Shown: positions 1 to 5,847 of the stretch, piece after piece | Numbering within the stretch: position 1 is the stretch's first letter | Layout of the letters: each line of letters begins with the position of its first letter | From: Lentisphaerota bacterium | Lineage (GTDB): Bacteria; Verrucomicrobiota; Kiritimatiellia; UBA8416; JAFGTH01 | Reading direction: 5' to 3' | DNA length: 5,876 bases | NCBI GenBank assembly: GCA_016934225.1 | Contig: JAFGTH010000200.1 | Span: 1-5,876, forward strand | Program-made: the position numbers and the translations under genes | The notes under the pieces: generated by a model | The model's database searches: none | What the model was told of the DNA's origin: nothing | What the model saw: the letters and a program-made list of their open reading frames with translations, nothing else

Positions 1-475
1 CTGCTTTCTCATAGAAAACACTAATATCCATCTCATTCACGCTCAGATATTGCGCCCATTTCGCCACCGCACCAAGCACCGGTATCCGGAACGGCCATAC
101 GTTTACCACCTGTACGCATTCTTCCGGAAAACACGCCATCAGAAACGGATCAGATGAGGAACGGTGATTGCATATAAACAATTTGGGGCACTTCGTATCA
201 TCGGATCCCTCATTAACATATCTAACTTTTAATAAAGGCCATGGAAGAACGTATATGATTACCTCGCCATAAAACCGCATCAATCTGCGCAGGAAACGCA
301 TATGCGCACGATGCGTCATAACCGGCGTCAATAGAGCGACAATCACAGATAAAGGCGGTATATAGAGACATGAAAAAAAGATGAACAGAGCGTAAAACGC
401 TGCGTTCAGCCAGACGCACTTGAAAGATTTAACCGCATCCGACAGACAATTACCTCCTTTTTTCAGAAACAACAT
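1..475 (-). CDS. PlsC-family lysophospholipid acyltransferase-like protein, partial (C-terminus beyond left edge)
   Basis: The frame stays open from an ATG at 475 to the window edge, giving 158 residues of the N-terminal part. Seen: a basic N-terminus, a strongly hydrophobic stretch at about residues 24-50 (one or two membrane segments), then the acyltransferase block I motif NHRSSSD at 103-109, which is the catalytic H-X4-D (H104, D109) of the PlsC/1-acylglycerol-3-phosphate acyltransferase family. A block II-like stretch NVWPFRIPVLG lies at 125-135. The later EGTRS-type block is off the window. Family knowledge: these membrane enzymes move an acyl chain from ACP or CoA to a lipid hydroxyl. 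It lies 10 bases after the ACP gene in the same operon, so I infer that it takes the chain built on that ACP and anchors it to a membrane lipid or glycolipid. The start is uncertain: ATG 475 has no good ribosome site, while a near-perfect one lies inside the frame (see 443-457). Confidence 0.82.
   Translation of the reverse strand, partial: MLFLKKGGNCLSDAVKSFKCVWLNAAFYALFIFFSCLYIPPLSVIVALLTPVMTHRAHMRFLRRLMRFYGEVIIYVLPWPLLKVRYVNEGSDDTKCPKLFICNHRSSSDPFLMACFPEECVQVVNVWPFRIPVLGAVAKWAQYLSVNEMDISVFYEKA
443..457 (-). promoter_or_regulatory. Strong Shine-Dalgarno site (GGAGGT) with candidate CTG start of the acyltransferase
   Basis: On the minus strand, AAAAAAGGAGGT has its GGAGGT core at 457-452. 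It is followed after 6 bases by an in-frame CTG (445-443), codon 11 of the ATG-475 version. It is the best ribosome site in the left half of the window. The nearest in-frame ATG is 10 codons upstream, where no Shine-Dalgarno can be seen. A TTG at 449 and an ATG at 438 are out of frame and hit stops quickly. Either translation starts at CTG 445, or the ATG-475 start is reached by coupling from the ACP stop codon and the purine run is fortuitous. Confidence 0.5.
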
Positions 476-485
476 GTTGATTTTA

Positions 486-749
486 CTATGAGCCCGAAGC
501 CATCTCCTTTTGCACTTTCATGATATAGTCGTACACATCCTGCAATGTTCTGACCGCACGAACGCGCTCGTCGTCGCGAAGCTTAACATCGAATTTCTCC
601 TGTAATGCAACGATGAGATCAACAGTATCAAGACTGTCCAGACCCAAGTCGACAAACAAATGTTTTTCCGGACGCAAATCCGCTGCGTTCAGCTCAAATG
701 TTTCAATAAAAACCTCCTTGGTTTTTGCAATAATTTCTTCTTCTGTCAT
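486..749 (-). CDS. Acyl carrier protein
   Basis: This is an 87-residue free-standing acyl carrier protein. Seen: helix I-like start (EEEIIAKTKEVFIETF), then LGLDSLDTVDLIVALQEKF at about 35-53, where Ser39 in the DSL motif is the expected 4'-phosphopantetheine attachment site. An acidic helix II and a helix IV-like end (TLQDVYDYIMKVQ) follow. Size and layout are normal for the AcpP superfamily. The start ATG has GAGGAG 3 bases upstream (753-758 on the plus strand). The C-terminal tail MASGS is non-helical. It lies between the KS gene (51 bases upstream) and the acyltransferase (10 bases downstream), so it is most likely the dedicated carrier of this operon and not the housekeeping AcpP, which usually sits with fabD/fabG/fabF beside rpmF/plsX. 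The latter point is inference from context. Confidence 0.93.
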   Translation of the reverse strand: MTEEEIIAKTKEVFIETFELNAADLRPEKHLFVDLGLDSLDTVDLIVALQEKFDVKLRDDERVRAVRTLQDVYDYIMKVQKEMASGS

Positions 750-772
750 GATCTCCTCTCATTATGTCCAAT

Positions 773-791
773 CCGGCGGCGCAGCCGTCGG
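773..791 (-). promoter_or_regulatory. GC-rich intercistronic hairpin between KS and ACP genes
   Basis: In the 51-base gap between the KS stop and the ACP start, the minus-strand RNA reads CCGACGGC, loop UGC, GCCGCCGG. This gives 7 of 8 Watson-Crick pairs with one internal A-C mismatch and a 3-base loop. No T-run follows, so it does not look like an intrinsic terminator. The ACP ribosome site (GAGGAG) lies 14 bases after the stem and stays free. A stem here could protect a 3' end or mark a processing site, giving separate ACP levels. That role is inferred. Confidence 0.45.
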
Positions 792-800
792 CAGACCAAT

Positions 801-2021
801 CTATGCTCTCTTGCAAACCATCGCCGCGTTTATGCCTCCAAAGGCAAAACTGTTCTTGAGCAGGACGTCCACTTGCTTTTCTCGACTTTCCATGATGTGA
901 TCCAAACCTTCACACTCCGGAGCAATATTTTTTAAATTATGCGTGGGAAACAAGATGCCTTGTTTCATCATCAACAAGGAGAGAATCAGTTCAATTGCGC
1001 CGGCGGCTCCAAGCGTATGGCCAAGATTCCCTTTCATACTGCTGACAGGCACCCCTCTGCCGAATATCTCTCTGATCGCAGCAGCTTCCTCGGCATCACC
1101 GTGCCTGGTCGCTGTCGCATGCGCATTTAAATAATCAACATCCTTCGGTTCGACACTCGCTTCGTTCATCGCATTCTTCATGCAACGAACCATTGTCTGC
1201 CGGTCAGACTGGCTTACGTGCATACCGCTGCCACAAGTCCAATATCCGGTTATCTCGCCATATATCGGGGCGTTTCTCGCCTTCGCATGTTCGTAGTCTT
1301 CCACAAGCAGAATTCCACAACCTTCGCCACAAACCAATCCGTCCCGGTCGCGATCGAAAGGCCGCGGCGTTTCTAATGGACGGTTATTGTAACCGGCCGA
1401 TGTTGCATAAAGCACATCGAACGATGCAATCACTGTCGGGTGCAACTCTTCCGCCCCGCCACAGAGTACCATATCCTGACGCCCCGATCTGACAAGATCG
1501 TACGCGGTTCCCACCGCCTGCAACCCTGAAGCGCATGCGGCAGCCGGCGCCATCACTGTCCCAGTGATCTTTAAATGGTGCGCTACATTCATTGCCGCGG
1601 TATGCGAAATACACTGGAAAAATGTCATTGAAGTTAATCCGCTTATGTCCCAACCGGGCAATACTTTCTCAAACATGTCGCTAATGCTTTTCATGCTCCC
1701 AATCGTCGAACCAATCACACAGCCCATACGCTCCGGCGGAATTGAATCAACAGCAATACCAGCATCAGCCAATGCCTGTTCTGCGGCTTGGACGGCAAAA
1801 ACACTCATTCGCCCCATTGATCGCCGGTTCTGGCGCGGTATGAGTTTTTCGTTCTTCAGCTCGGCAGGCGCAGCCAAATGAGTTAACAAACCTGCGCACT
1901 TGGTCCATTCGTCCATTACATGCGTTGCGTTCCTGCCGGCTTCAATTCCGGCAGCAAGTGATTCAATGTCGGTTCCTAAAGGCGATACAGCGCCCATACC
2001 GGTAACAACTACTCTCCGCAC
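801..2021 (-). CDS. FabF-like beta-ketoacyl-ACP synthase (KS)
   Basis: This 406-residue condensing enzyme of the thiolase fold joins an acyl thioester to malonyl-ACP with loss of CO2. Seen, numbered from the GTG start: N-terminal RRVVVTGMGAVSPLG; nucleophile Cys163 in AAACASG; His301 in NAHATAT; Lys330 and His335 in SMKGNLGHTLGAAG; and the C-terminal gate SFAFGG with F394. The full Cys-His-His set makes it a catalytic KS, not a chain-length factor. The usual FabF motif NAHGTST reads NAHATAT here, a variant I associate with specialised KS lineages. The GTG at 2021 is preferred over an in-frame TTG at 2042 because GGAG lies 7 bases before it and the protein then begins like FabF. The gene follows the KR gene by 24 bases and precedes the ACP gene. 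The identity as a KS is firm; the pathway (aryl polyene, other polyene, or unusual fatty acid) is inferred. Confidence 0.93.
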   Translation of the reverse strand: MRRVVVTGMGAVSPLGTDIESLAAGIEAGRNATHVMDEWTKCAGLLTHLAAPAELKNEKLIPRQNRRSMGRMSVFAVQAAEQALADAGIAVDSIPPERMGCVIGSTIGSMKSISDMFEKVLPGWDISGLTSMTFFQCISHTAAMNVAHHLKITGTVMAPAAACASGLQAVGTAYDLVRSGRQDMVLCGGAEELHPTVIASFDVLYATSAGYNNRPLETPRPFDRDRDGLVCGEGCGILLVEDYEHAKARNAPIYGEITGYWTCGSGMHVSQSDRQTMVRCMKNAMNEASVEPKDVDYLNAHATATRHGDAEEAAAIREIFGRGVPVSSMKGNLGHTLGAAGAIELILSLLMMKQGILFPTHNLKNIAPECEGLDHIMESREKQVDVLLKNSFAFGGINAAMVCKRA

Positions 2022-2032
2022 AGTAATACTCC
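2019..2032 (-). promoter_or_regulatory. Ribosome site fixing the GTG start of the KS gene
   Basis: On the minus strand GGAG (2032-2029) is followed by a 7-base spacer and GTG (2021-2019). The alternative TTG at 2042 lies before this site and has no Shine-Dalgarno of its own. It would add seven residues (MFFWSIT) not typical of KS N-termini. Confidence 0.65.
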
Positions 2033-2045
2033 AAAAAAACAAAGG

Positions 2046-2777
2046 TCAGACGGTCAAGCCGCCGTTTACACCTATCACTTGGCCATGAACATACATTTGC
2101 TCTTCTGTACACAGAAAATCCACTACTGACGCAACTTCTTCGGTACTACCGAACCTGCCCAGCGGAATAAGCGGACGGATTTGATCTCTCGGTAAATCGT
2201 TGGTCATTTCCGTTTCTATTATCCCGGGCGCCACAACATTCACATACAGGTTCTTTTTGCCGACTTCCTTTGCCAACGCCCTTGCCGCTCCGATAAGTCC
2301 TGCTTTTGACGCCGAATAATTCACCTGACCAGCCTGCCCTATCTGGCCGGATACGGATGATACAACCACTATTCTGCCGCGTTTTTCGCGTAACATGGGA
2401 AAAAGAACCATATGTGTCACGTTATAGAAACCGTTAAGATTCGTAGCGAGAACGGAATCCCATTCTTCTTTTGTCAACCATACCATCAAATTGTCCCGCG
2501 CTATGCCTGTATTGTACACGTAAACGTCGGGCGCTCGTTTGTCGGCTTTGCTTTCCAGCGCTTCGCGTGTTTGTTCGTAGTCCGCGACATCGAAAGCAAG
2601 CAAATCACAAGACCGCCCAATTCCCTCCACCGCCCCTTTAACCTCTGCTGCAGCTTGATGATTGCTCTTGTATGTCAACCATATATCGAATCCCGATCTG
2701 GCAAGTCGAAGGCATATCGCCCTGCCGATACCTCTGCTTCCGCCAATCACAAGGGCAATTCTGCCTTCATTCGCCAT
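2046..2777 (-). CDS. 3-oxoacyl-ACP reductase, FabG-like SDR (KR)
   Basis: This 243-residue classical short-chain dehydrogenase would reduce a beta-ketoacyl-ACP to beta-hydroxyacyl-ACP with NAD(P)H. Seen: cofactor loop GGSRGIG at 12-18; D63 in AFDVAD; YNTG at 88-91 in place of the usual NNAG; N113 in ATNLNG; S141, Y154 and K158 forming the Ser-Tyr-x3-Lys site (VNYSASKAG); then VNVVAPGIIETEM at 179-191 and the C-terminal VIGVNGGLTV. Length is normal for FabG. The order KR then KS, and stretches such as NYSASKAGLIGAARALA, resemble the KRs of aryl-polyene clusters as I remember them; this was not checked by alignment. It is the first clear gene of the operon. The ATG has only a modest purine tract (AGGGG, about 8 bases upstream). 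Confidence 0.93.
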   Translation of the reverse strand: MANEGRIALVIGGSRGIGRAICLRLARSGFDIWLTYKSNHQAAAEVKGAVEGIGRSCDLLAFDVADYEQTREALESKADKRAPDVYVYNTGIARDNLMVWLTKEEWDSVLATNLNGFYNVTHMVLFPMLREKRGRIVVVSSVSGQIGQAGQVNYSASKAGLIGAARALAKEVGKKNLYVNVVAPGIIETEMTNDLPRDQIRPLIPLGRFGSTEEVASVVDFLCTEEQMYVHGQVIGVNGGLTV

Positions 2778-2788
2778 TCGTTCTACCC

Positions 2789-2911
2789 CTAGTCAGAAAA
2801 TGCGGTGTCCACAATAAAAATACCCGATAAAAGGCTACCGAAACAACCTGCCATGGTCAAATAAATTGCTCCCCACTTGCGTTTGCATAGCGCAATCCGA
2901 CAGAATCTCAT
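2789..2911 (-). CDS. Doubtful 40-residue hydrophobic ORF upstream of the KR gene
   Basis: The ATG at 2911 opens a 40-codon frame ending in TAG 11 bases before the KR start. Seen: a basic N-terminus (MRFCRIALCKRKW), then a hydrophobic stretch of roughly 20 residues containing TMAGC, which is lipobox-like but with Met where Leu is usual, and an acidic end (DTAFSD). It could be a small membrane protein or peptide, a remnant, or chance. Against it: no Shine-Dalgarno is visible, it fills a divergent spacer where promoters are expected, and a possible KR promoter lies inside it. I do not recognise a family. Confidence 0.2.
   Translation of the reverse strand: MRFCRIALCKRKWGAIYLTMAGCFGSLLSGIFIVDTAFSD
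2817..2846 (-). promoter_or_regulatory. Possible sigma70-like promoter for the KR-KS-ACP-acyltransferase operon
   Basis: On the minus strand TTGTTT (2846-2841) and TATTTT (2822-2817) are separated by 18 bases. This would put a transcript start near 2810 and leave a leader of about 33 bases before the KR ATG. Each hexamer matches the consensus only partly, in AT-rich sequence, so this is a weak call based mainly on position. Confidence 0.25.
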
Positions 2912-2934
2912 GTTAAAACCCGACACAGTGGAGT

Positions 2935-3744
2935 ATGTTATCGCTTTATAGATCGGCAATGAACACCCTGCAAACAGCAAAACCGGAACACGGCAAAGGC
3001 CTTTGGGGACAAACCCTGTACCTGTTCCGCCGTTTGCCGTCAACAAACAATTGGTGTTTATCAAATATCGAGAATTTGAATCATGGCGATATTGTGCAGA
3101 CAACCGATCAAACAGACGGTTATGGCCGTTTTGGACGGCCATGGATTTCACCGAAACATACTTGCGTAACATTGTCGGTAATTCTTAATCCTGACAAACT
3201 CGCCGGAATTGATTCTACACGCTTCTCACAAATTGCAGCGCTGGCCGTTCAAACAATTCTGGTCGAATTTGACATTCCCGCGGTTGTGAAATGGCCGAAC
3301 GATGTCCTTGTCGGCAAAGCAAAGATTGCAGGAATACTGTCAGAAACACATGAAAAATCGGGATATGTTGTTCTCGGCATCGGGCTTAATGTCAACATTC
3401 CACCCACAACCACAGAAATCATGCAAACAACGCTTCCGGCCGTATCAATGTCGGCTATAGCAAAAAAGAAGTTCTCGTTACTTTCGGTTCGCGACAGACT
3501 AATTGCACGACTCTCCGATCACATTGCCGCGGCACAAAGCAATTCGGATCATATTGCGCTTGAATGGAAACGTAACGATGCACTGGCTGGAAGCAAATTG
3601 ATAATTGAGTCAAACAACAGCGTAATGATAGGAAAATACGCAGGAATGGATTCGCTCGGACGCCTTGTCTTAATAGACACAACAGGACAAAAACGCTGCT
3701 TTTGGAGCGGTGACGTCTCCATCCTCAAACATGCAGGCAATTAA
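2935..3744 (+). CDS. birA: Biotin-[acetyl-CoA-carboxylase] ligase, short (non-repressor) form
   Basis: This 269-residue cytoplasmic enzyme makes biotinyl-AMP from biotin and ATP and transfers biotin to a lysine of carboxylase carrier domains. Seen: LPSTN at 34-38; the biotinyl-AMP loop GYGRFGRPW at 62-70; KWPND at 119-123; K130 in KIAGIL, the position of the catalytic lysine; GIGLNVN at 148-154; and a C-terminal SH3-like domain from about 218 (GKYAGMD.LGRLVL ... GDVSIL). There is no N-terminal helix-turn-helix, so it should be a class I ligase that does not repress a biotin operon. The start is uncertain: ATG 2935 has GGAG only one base away, and ATG 2959 (codon 9) has no visible site. An in-frame TAA at 2914 rules out a longer form. 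It diverges from the KR operon. A link through acetyl-CoA carboxylase and malonyl supply is possible but inferred. Confidence 0.93.
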   Translation: MLSLYRSAMNTLQTAKPEHGKGLWGQTLYLFRRLPSTNNWCLSNIENLNHGDIVQTTDQTDGYGRFGRPWISPKHTCVTLSVILNPDKLAGIDSTRFSQIAALAVQTILVEFDIPAVVKWPNDVLVGKAKIAGILSETHEKSGYVVLGIGLNVNIPPTTTEIMQTTLPAVSMSAIAKKKFSLLSVRDRLIARLSDHIAAAQSNSDHIALEWKRNDALAGSKLIIESNNSVMIGKYAGMDSLGRLVLIDTTGQKRCFWSGDVSILKHAGN

Positions 3745-3776
3745 GCCAATCCCTTGTTTATCCACTTAATTGTACG

Positions 3777-3804
3777 CTTGATCGGCTCAAGATATAGTTT
3801 TTTT
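3777..3804 (+). terminator. Weak intrinsic-terminator-like hairpin after birA
   Basis: CTTGA, loop TCGGC, TCAAG forms a 5-base-pair stem (3777-3791), followed after six bases by seven Ts (3798-3804). It lies 33 bases after the birA stop. The stem is short and AT-rich and the T-run is not directly adjacent, so termination would be inefficient if it occurs at all. Confidence 0.3.
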
Positions 3805-3819
3805 CGTTTTATCATTGAT

Positions 3820-3848
3820 TTGCGAATCAGTCTTTGCCCAAATATCTT
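3820..3848 (+). promoter_or_regulatory. Candidate sigma70-like promoter of pckG
   Basis: TTGCGA (3820-3825) and TATCTT (3843-3848) are spaced by exactly 17 bases, each matching 4 of 6 consensus positions. A start near 3855 would give a leader of about 43 bases. The -35 box sits within a small inverted repeat TGATT-TGCG-AATCA (3816-3829), a possible but unproven operator. Confidence 0.35.
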
Positions 3849-3897
3849 CCCACAACACATCGGGAGGTCTCAAATTAATTCATGATCGGAGATATAA

Positions 3898-5769
3898 ATG
3901 GATAGTAATTACGAAAAACTTTTCAAAGAGAGAATGAGCAAAGAATGCTACTCGAAACTGGTTGCCATTCAAAACGAGGAAGCCATGGAGTTCATCGCCC
4001 ATACTATCGAACTTTGCGATCCTGATGTCGTATGGGTCGGCGATGACTCCGAAGCCGATGTCGCCGTGATACGTCAGATGGCCATTGACAACAAAGAAGA
4101 AATACCTCTCAACATTCCAGGACATACTGCTCACTTTGACGGCTACTTCGATCAGGGACGCGACAAGGAAGTCACCAAATATCTCGTGCCCAAAGGCGAA
4201 ACGCTGGATTCTCAACTGAACCAGATAGATCGTGACGAAGGGCTTGCCGAAATGGAATCCTTCCAAAAGGGAGCATACCGAGGCAGGACTATGCTCGTTC
4301 GTTTCTTCTGTCTTGGCCCGGTTAACACCGAATTCGCTATACCATGCCTGCAGATCACCGATTCGGCGTATGTAGCCCACAGTGAAGATCTTCTATATAG
4401 ACTTGGATACGAAGAATTCAAGGCTATGGACGCAAAAACCGAATTCTTCAAATATCGTCACTGCACAGGCGCGGTCAACGAACGTATGTGCTCTTCTGAG
4501 GTCAGCAAAAAACGCATTTATATGGATCTGTTAAGCAATACAGTGATGAGCGTCAATACACAATATGCAGGAAATACTGTTGGACTAAAGAAACTGGCAC
4601 TGCGGCTGGCTCTTCGCAAAGCCGACAGAGAAGGATGGTTGGCCGAACATATGTTTATCATGCGAAGCAACGGTCCCAACGGCAGGGAAACATTTTTTGC
4701 GGGCGCTTACCCAAGCGCATGCGGCAAAACATCAACAGCAATGATCCGGGGAGAAAACATTGTAGGCGATGATCTCGCTTATTTCCGTGTGATTGACGGT
4801 GAGTTCCGCGGCGTAAATGTCGAAAGCGGGATCTTCGGAATAATCGAAGATGTGAACGCCAAAGATGACCCTGTTATATTTAAACTGCTTACCAGTCCGG
4901 TAGAAGTCATATTCGGAAATGTTTTAATCAAGGACGGCAAACCTTATTGGACCGGTATGGGGGAGAGTTTGCCAAAGGAAGGCATAAATTACGTGTCCAA
5001 CGAATGGCATGAAGGCATGACCGGACCCGACGGCAATAAAACAAACCCCAGTCATAAGAATGCAAGATATACGGTTAGAATGACCGATCTTGAAAATGCA
5101 TACCCGAACTGGGATAATCCAAACGGATTACCTATCGGCGGCATCATCTACGGTGGACGTGACAGTGATACCAATGTTCCAGTGATTGAAGCATATAATT
5201 GGAATCACGGCATTTGTACGCTCGGTGCCATGCTCGAGTCGGAAACAACGGCGGCCACTTTGGGCGCGCAAGGAGTTCGAGTATGGAACGTAATGAGCAA
5301 TATGGATTTTCTGTCCATGTCGGTAGGTAAATATATTCAGAATAATTTGGACTTTGCAAAAAACATCACACGTCCAAAGGTGTTCGGCACAAACTATTTC
5401 CTGAAGAAAAACGGTCAGTACCTGAACGGAAAACTGGATAAAGGTGTTTGGATCAAGTGGATGGAACTAAGAGTTCATGGCGATGCCAACGCTCTGGATG
5501 CCGGTTATGGAATGATACCGGAATACAAGGATCTCAAGATCCTCTTTAAACAGGTTCTGGATCAGGATTTCACCGAACAGGATTATATAGATCAATTCAC
5601 TATAAGGATACCGGAATGCCTGGCGAAATTGGATCGGATGGAGAACATATACGCTAAAATACAAGACACGCCACAGACAATGAAAGAAGAGATGGCTGCT
5701 CAACGCAAACGTCTGGAAAACTTGCGCGGCGTAAAAAGCGATTATATCAGTCCATTTGACTTGAAATAG
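3898..5769 (+). CDS. pckG: Phosphoenolpyruvate carboxykinase, GTP family, with divergent nucleotide loop
   Basis: This 623-residue cytosolic enzyme interconverts oxaloacetate plus GTP with PEP, CO2 and GDP, at the junction of the TCA cycle and gluconeogenesis. Seen: LQITDSAYVAHSEDLLYR (151-168); QYAGN (222-226) with K231/K232; EGWLAEHM with H251, a metal-ligand position; P-loop SACGKT (273-278); GDD (290-292), metal-binding Asp; ESGIFG (309-314); and PNWDNPNGLPI...IYGGR, with R421 at the substrate Arg position. Family length is about 590-630. Odd: human PEPCK has a guanine-pocket stretch WF..(8)..FLWPGFGEN. Here it reads NYFLKKNGQYLNGKLDKG (499-516), so the WPGFG segment is missing although flanking PKVFGTNYF and KWM align. 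The start ATG has GGAG 6 bases upstream (3888-3891). The last 40 residues are charged and helix-like. It is the GTP family, not the ATP family, by overall motifs; actual nucleotide use is uncertain. Confidence 0.95.
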   Translation: MDSNYEKLFKERMSKECYSKLVAIQNEEAMEFIAHTIELCDPDVVWVGDDSEADVAVIRQMAIDNKEEIPLNIPGHTAHFDGYFDQGRDKEVTKYLVPKGETLDSQLNQIDRDEGLAEMESFQKGAYRGRTMLVRFFCLGPVNTEFAIPCLQITDSAYVAHSEDLLYRLGYEEFKAMDAKTEFFKYRHCTGAVNERMCSSEVSKKRIYMDLLSNTVMSVNTQYAGNTVGLKKLALRLALRKADREGWLAEHMFIMRSNGPNGRETFFAGAYPSACGKTSTAMIRGENIVGDDLAYFRVIDGEFRGVNVESGIFGIIEDVNAKDDPVIFKLLTSPVEVIFGNVLIKDGKPYWTGMGESLPKEGINYVSNEWHEGMTGPDGNKTNPSHKNARYTVRMTDLENAYPNWDNPNGLPIGGIIYGGRDSDTNVPVIEAYNWNHGICTLGAMLESETTAATLGAQGVRVWNVMSNMDFLSMSVGKYIQNNLDFAKNITRPKVFGTNYFLKKNGQYLNGKLDKGVWIKWMELRVHGDANALDAGYGMIPEYKDLKILFKQVLDQDFTEQDYIDQFTIRIPECLAKLDRMENIYAKIQDTPQTMKEEMAAQRKRLENLRGVKSDYISPFDLK

Positions 5770-5797
5770 CTACAATACCGGAATGTGACTCAAATCG

Positions 5798-5847
5798 GTC
5801 CGACGTCATTGCACAATTGAGCATAACCGGTCGGACACAGCTTTTTT
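5798..5847 (+). terminator. Probable intrinsic terminator of pckG
   Basis: GTCCGAC (5798-5804) pairs perfectly with GTCGGAC (5830-5836), and six Ts follow at 5842-5847. The 25-base loop holds a smaller stem TCATTG-CA-CAATTGA (one bulged base), so the structure is a nested hairpin. It begins 28 bases after the pckG stop. Five bases between stem and T-run, and the long loop, lower the confidence. The remaining bases to 5876 show no gene. Confidence 0.5.

Noticed and set aside
222..419. 65-codon GTG-start frame on the minus strand
   Set aside because: It overlaps the acyltransferase in another frame, shows no domain, and the H-X4-D motif is in the other frame.
613..935. Two overlapping plus-strand frames (613-900 and 660-935) across the ACP/KS junction
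   Set aside because: They are antisense to ACP and KS, carry no recognisable motif, and have no sign of an independent start.
939..2088. Several plus-strand frames of 62-105 codons, and a minus-strand frame at 1384-1653, within the KS region
   Set aside because: All lie over the KS coding sequence, whose active-site motifs are intact in the chosen frame; they are shadows.
2412..2792. 126-codon plus-strand frame
   Set aside because: It is antisense to the KR gene with no motif, and the KR frame is complete and well conserved.
2832..2860. Promoter-like TTGACC-N17-TAGCCT on the minus strand upstream of the KR gene
   Set aside because: The -35 and spacing are good but the -10 matches only 3 of 6; the TTGTTT-N18-TATTTT pair is slightly better, and neither is strong.
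2912..3172. Upstream extension of the minus-strand frame that ends at 2789
   Set aside because: It runs antisense through the conserved part of birA and has low-complexity, non-domain sequence; only the 40-codon end is kept, as a doubtful ORF.
3880..4380. 166-codon minus-strand frame
   Set aside because: It is antisense to the start of pckG, whose frame is clearly coding; there is no independent evidence for it.
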